A stretch of DNA of 7,424 bases from DASYDU01 sp036499445 (GTDB lineage: Bacteria; Planctomycetota; Planctomycetia; Pirellulales; Lacipirellulaceae): assembly GCA_036499445.1 (NCBI GenBank), contig DASYDU010000240.1, forward strand, positions 1 to 7,424, in the 5' to 3' direction. A program made the translations under genes and the position numbers. The notes beneath the pieces were generated by a model that worked only from the letters and a program-made list of their open reading frames with translations, did no database searches and was not told where the DNA came from. Of the stretch, positions 6,321-7,424 are shown piece after piece; position 1 is the stretch's first letter; the number at the start of each line of letters is the position of its first letter.

Positions 6321-7169
6321 TTACCACTCAAATTGGGGATTGGACGTGAGGCGGAGCGGACGATTCCGCGCGGCCGCACCGCCGGGCTGTTGGGGCGACT
6401 GGCTTGGTGTTGGGGAAGGCTTTTCGGGAGCCGAAGGCCGCTTGTCTAAGCTCGGCAAATGAATATCCTCCGGCGCGGGCACCGATTGCAGCGAATGTTC
6501 GAGTTCTTCCACGGGCTGCCCCGGCGGGGCCGGCTCGGCAGGCGGCCGTAACGCGGGCGGCTGAACTGCGGGCGACTGTGTCGCGCCAGTATCTGTCGGC
6601 GACGACGTGGCGGATGCGGGGACTTGGCCGGGCAGCTCCTCTGATTGCGGCCACGATGGACTCTGCATTTCAAATTGATCGGGCGGGCCGCCGCGAGGTG
6701 GCCCGTACGCGCCGTCTGTCGGTGACTCAGAGAGTGACGTCTGAACTTCGGCCAAATTGCGGTAACCGCTTTCGCGGGCCACTTGAGCCCCGTGCCGATA
6801 ACCGGCAAACCATTGGTTCGCGCGCTCGCGCCCTTCCGGCAAACGCAGGTCCATGTTCCAGAAAGTGCGGGGCGGAAGTGGCGGCGGTTCGCCGGTGCCG
6901 CCGGCGAAAACATAGTCGACGAAGCCGTCTTTGAACCCTGCCTCGTAGTCGGACGTCGATCCGGCCGCGGCGCACCCCTGCCCCTCTTGCTCCCAAGCCT
7001 GATTGGCCCAGAGCCGGTAGGTGTCGCGGCTCCGATCTCGGTCAGTCTTCCACCAGAACGAGGACGGCTCCCAGTGCACAGTGCGACACACGAGGTCGCA
7101 CGGAGTGCAGCCCGTAAGCAGGACGCACAATGCGGCGCCGACCCAACGATGGGGATAAGTCCACGGCAT
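6321..7169 (-). CDS. Conserved-type lipoprotein next to the polysaccharide export gene (282 aa)
   Basis: Function unknown, but the architecture is distinctive. The signal peptide ends in lipobox LTGC with Cys at 21. Residues about 45-140 form the core: a helical Trp-rich lead (YRLWANQAWEQE), then DYEAGFKDGFVDY (74-86), GGTGEPPPLPPR (90-101), and WFAGYRHGAQVARESGY (120-136). From memory, proteins with this GFxDGFxDY, GGxGxPPPxPPR and GYRHG pattern recur in planctomycetes. I cannot confirm this by search. The two Gly/aromatic segments (GFKDG and GYRHG) look like copies of one small motif. The rest (about 145-268) is Pro/Ser/Gln-rich and probably unstructured, like a spacer reaching from the membrane. 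The ATG at 7169 is the only usable start before an in-frame stop at 7256-7254. No good ribosome-binding site precedes it. Its TAA lies 92 bp before the ATG of the export gene, or overlaps the alternative GTG by 7 nt, so the two are probably one operon. Inferred role: partner of the exporter. Confidence 0.85.
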   Translation of the reverse strand: MPWTYPHRWVGAALCVLLTGCTPCDLVCRTVHWEPSSFWWKTDRDRSRDTYRLWANQAWEQEGQGCAAAGSTSDYEAGFKDGFVDYVFAGGTGEPPPLPPRTFWNMDLRLPEGRERANQWFAGYRHGAQVARESGYRNLAEVQTSLSESPTDGAYGPPRGGPPDQFEMQSPSWPQSEELPGQVPASATSSPTDTGATQSPAVQPPALRPPAEPAPPGQPVEELEHSLQSVPAPEDIHLPSLDKRPSAPEKPSPTPSQSPQQPGGAAARNRPLRLTSNPQFEW

Positions 7170-7424
7170 GAGGGCTTTGTAGCTTGCTTCCCGCTTGGCA
7201 CAGGACGGCCATGGATGCGGGCGTCGCCGTCGAAGGTCTGCCTCGGCACGATCTCAGCAAACTGCGACGCCGCGCCATCTTGGCGAACGTCGCTGCGGAC
7301 CGCGGCGTGACTGTCCTCCGCCTGCTGGCGTGCTCCCCCCTGCAATTAGGACACTTGTCAAAATGTATCGGTCGATCCAAGTGGAGCGGTTGAGCCGATT
7401 ACGCGGACCGCAGCAGATGCCAAG
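7170..7424. other. Upstream region of the lipoprotein/export unit
   Basis: This stretch should hold the leftward promoter, but I find no -35/-10 pair with good spacing. A TTGACA on the minus strand (7361-7356) has only a G-run at the -10 distance. GCTGCGGACCGCG (7292-7304) is nearly the reverse complement of CGCGGACCGCAGC (7402-7414), with one mismatch in 13. Short ORFs here look like chance. Confidence 0.4.

Noticed and set aside
7333..7361. Minus-strand TTGACA as a possible -35 for the lipoprotein unit
   Set aside because: At 17-bp spacing the -10 position reads GGGGAG, and no better hexamer lies at 16-18 bp.
7042..7380. Minus-strand ORF beginning near KCPNCRGEH, like half a zinc ribbon
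   Set aside because: There is only one CxxC pair, a TTG start and Arg/Ser-rich sequence afterwards, and it overlaps the well-supported 282-aa lipoprotein in another frame.

Overview
The window looks like chromosomal DNA of a planctomycete, probably a Pirellulales-type lineage. This rests on protein style, since no marker gene is present. Three separate proteins end in PEP-CTERM sorting tails, one of them carries autotransporter-associated beta-strand (PATR) repeats without a barrel, and a two-gene lipoprotein unit pairs a Wza-like export protein with a Gly/aromatic-motif lipoprotein of a kind I associate with planctomycetes. GC content is moderately above half, and coding density is loose with long AT-poor intergenic stretches.

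Layout. Bases 1-1466 (+) hold the 3' part of a large secreted PATR/PEP-CTERM protein, closed by a strong intrinsic terminator at 1500-1523. A doubtful 52-residue membrane ORF lies at 1707-1865 (+). Bases 1882-2817 (-) encode a 311-aa PEP-CTERM protein. A 447-bp divergent spacer (2818-3264) contains two GC-rich hairpins and a good sigma70-type promoter reading right. Bases 3265-4176 (+) encode a 303-aa PEP-CTERM protein. Bases 4263-4691 (+) encode a small secreted protein of low-complexity composition with five xPF motifs. A hairpin with T tracts on both strands (4718-4751) sits between this gene and the leftward unit. That unit, read from right to left, is a 282-aa lipoprotein (7169-6321) followed by an SLBB/Poly_export lipoprotein (6228, or 6327 if the GTG start is used, to 4861).

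How they may work together. The PEP-CTERM proteins should be exported by Sec and then processed by an exosortase, which is not in this window. In many bacteria that machinery is linked with exopolysaccharide production. The Wza-like protein would form the outer-membrane exit for such a polysaccharide, and the adjacent lipoprotein is a plausible partner. No polymerase, glycosyltransferase, kinase or exosortase is visible here, so any joint pathway is inference. I see no mobile element, CRISPR array, rRNA or tRNA. The least familiar pieces are the xPF-motif secreted protein and the conserved-looking lipoprotein of the export unit.
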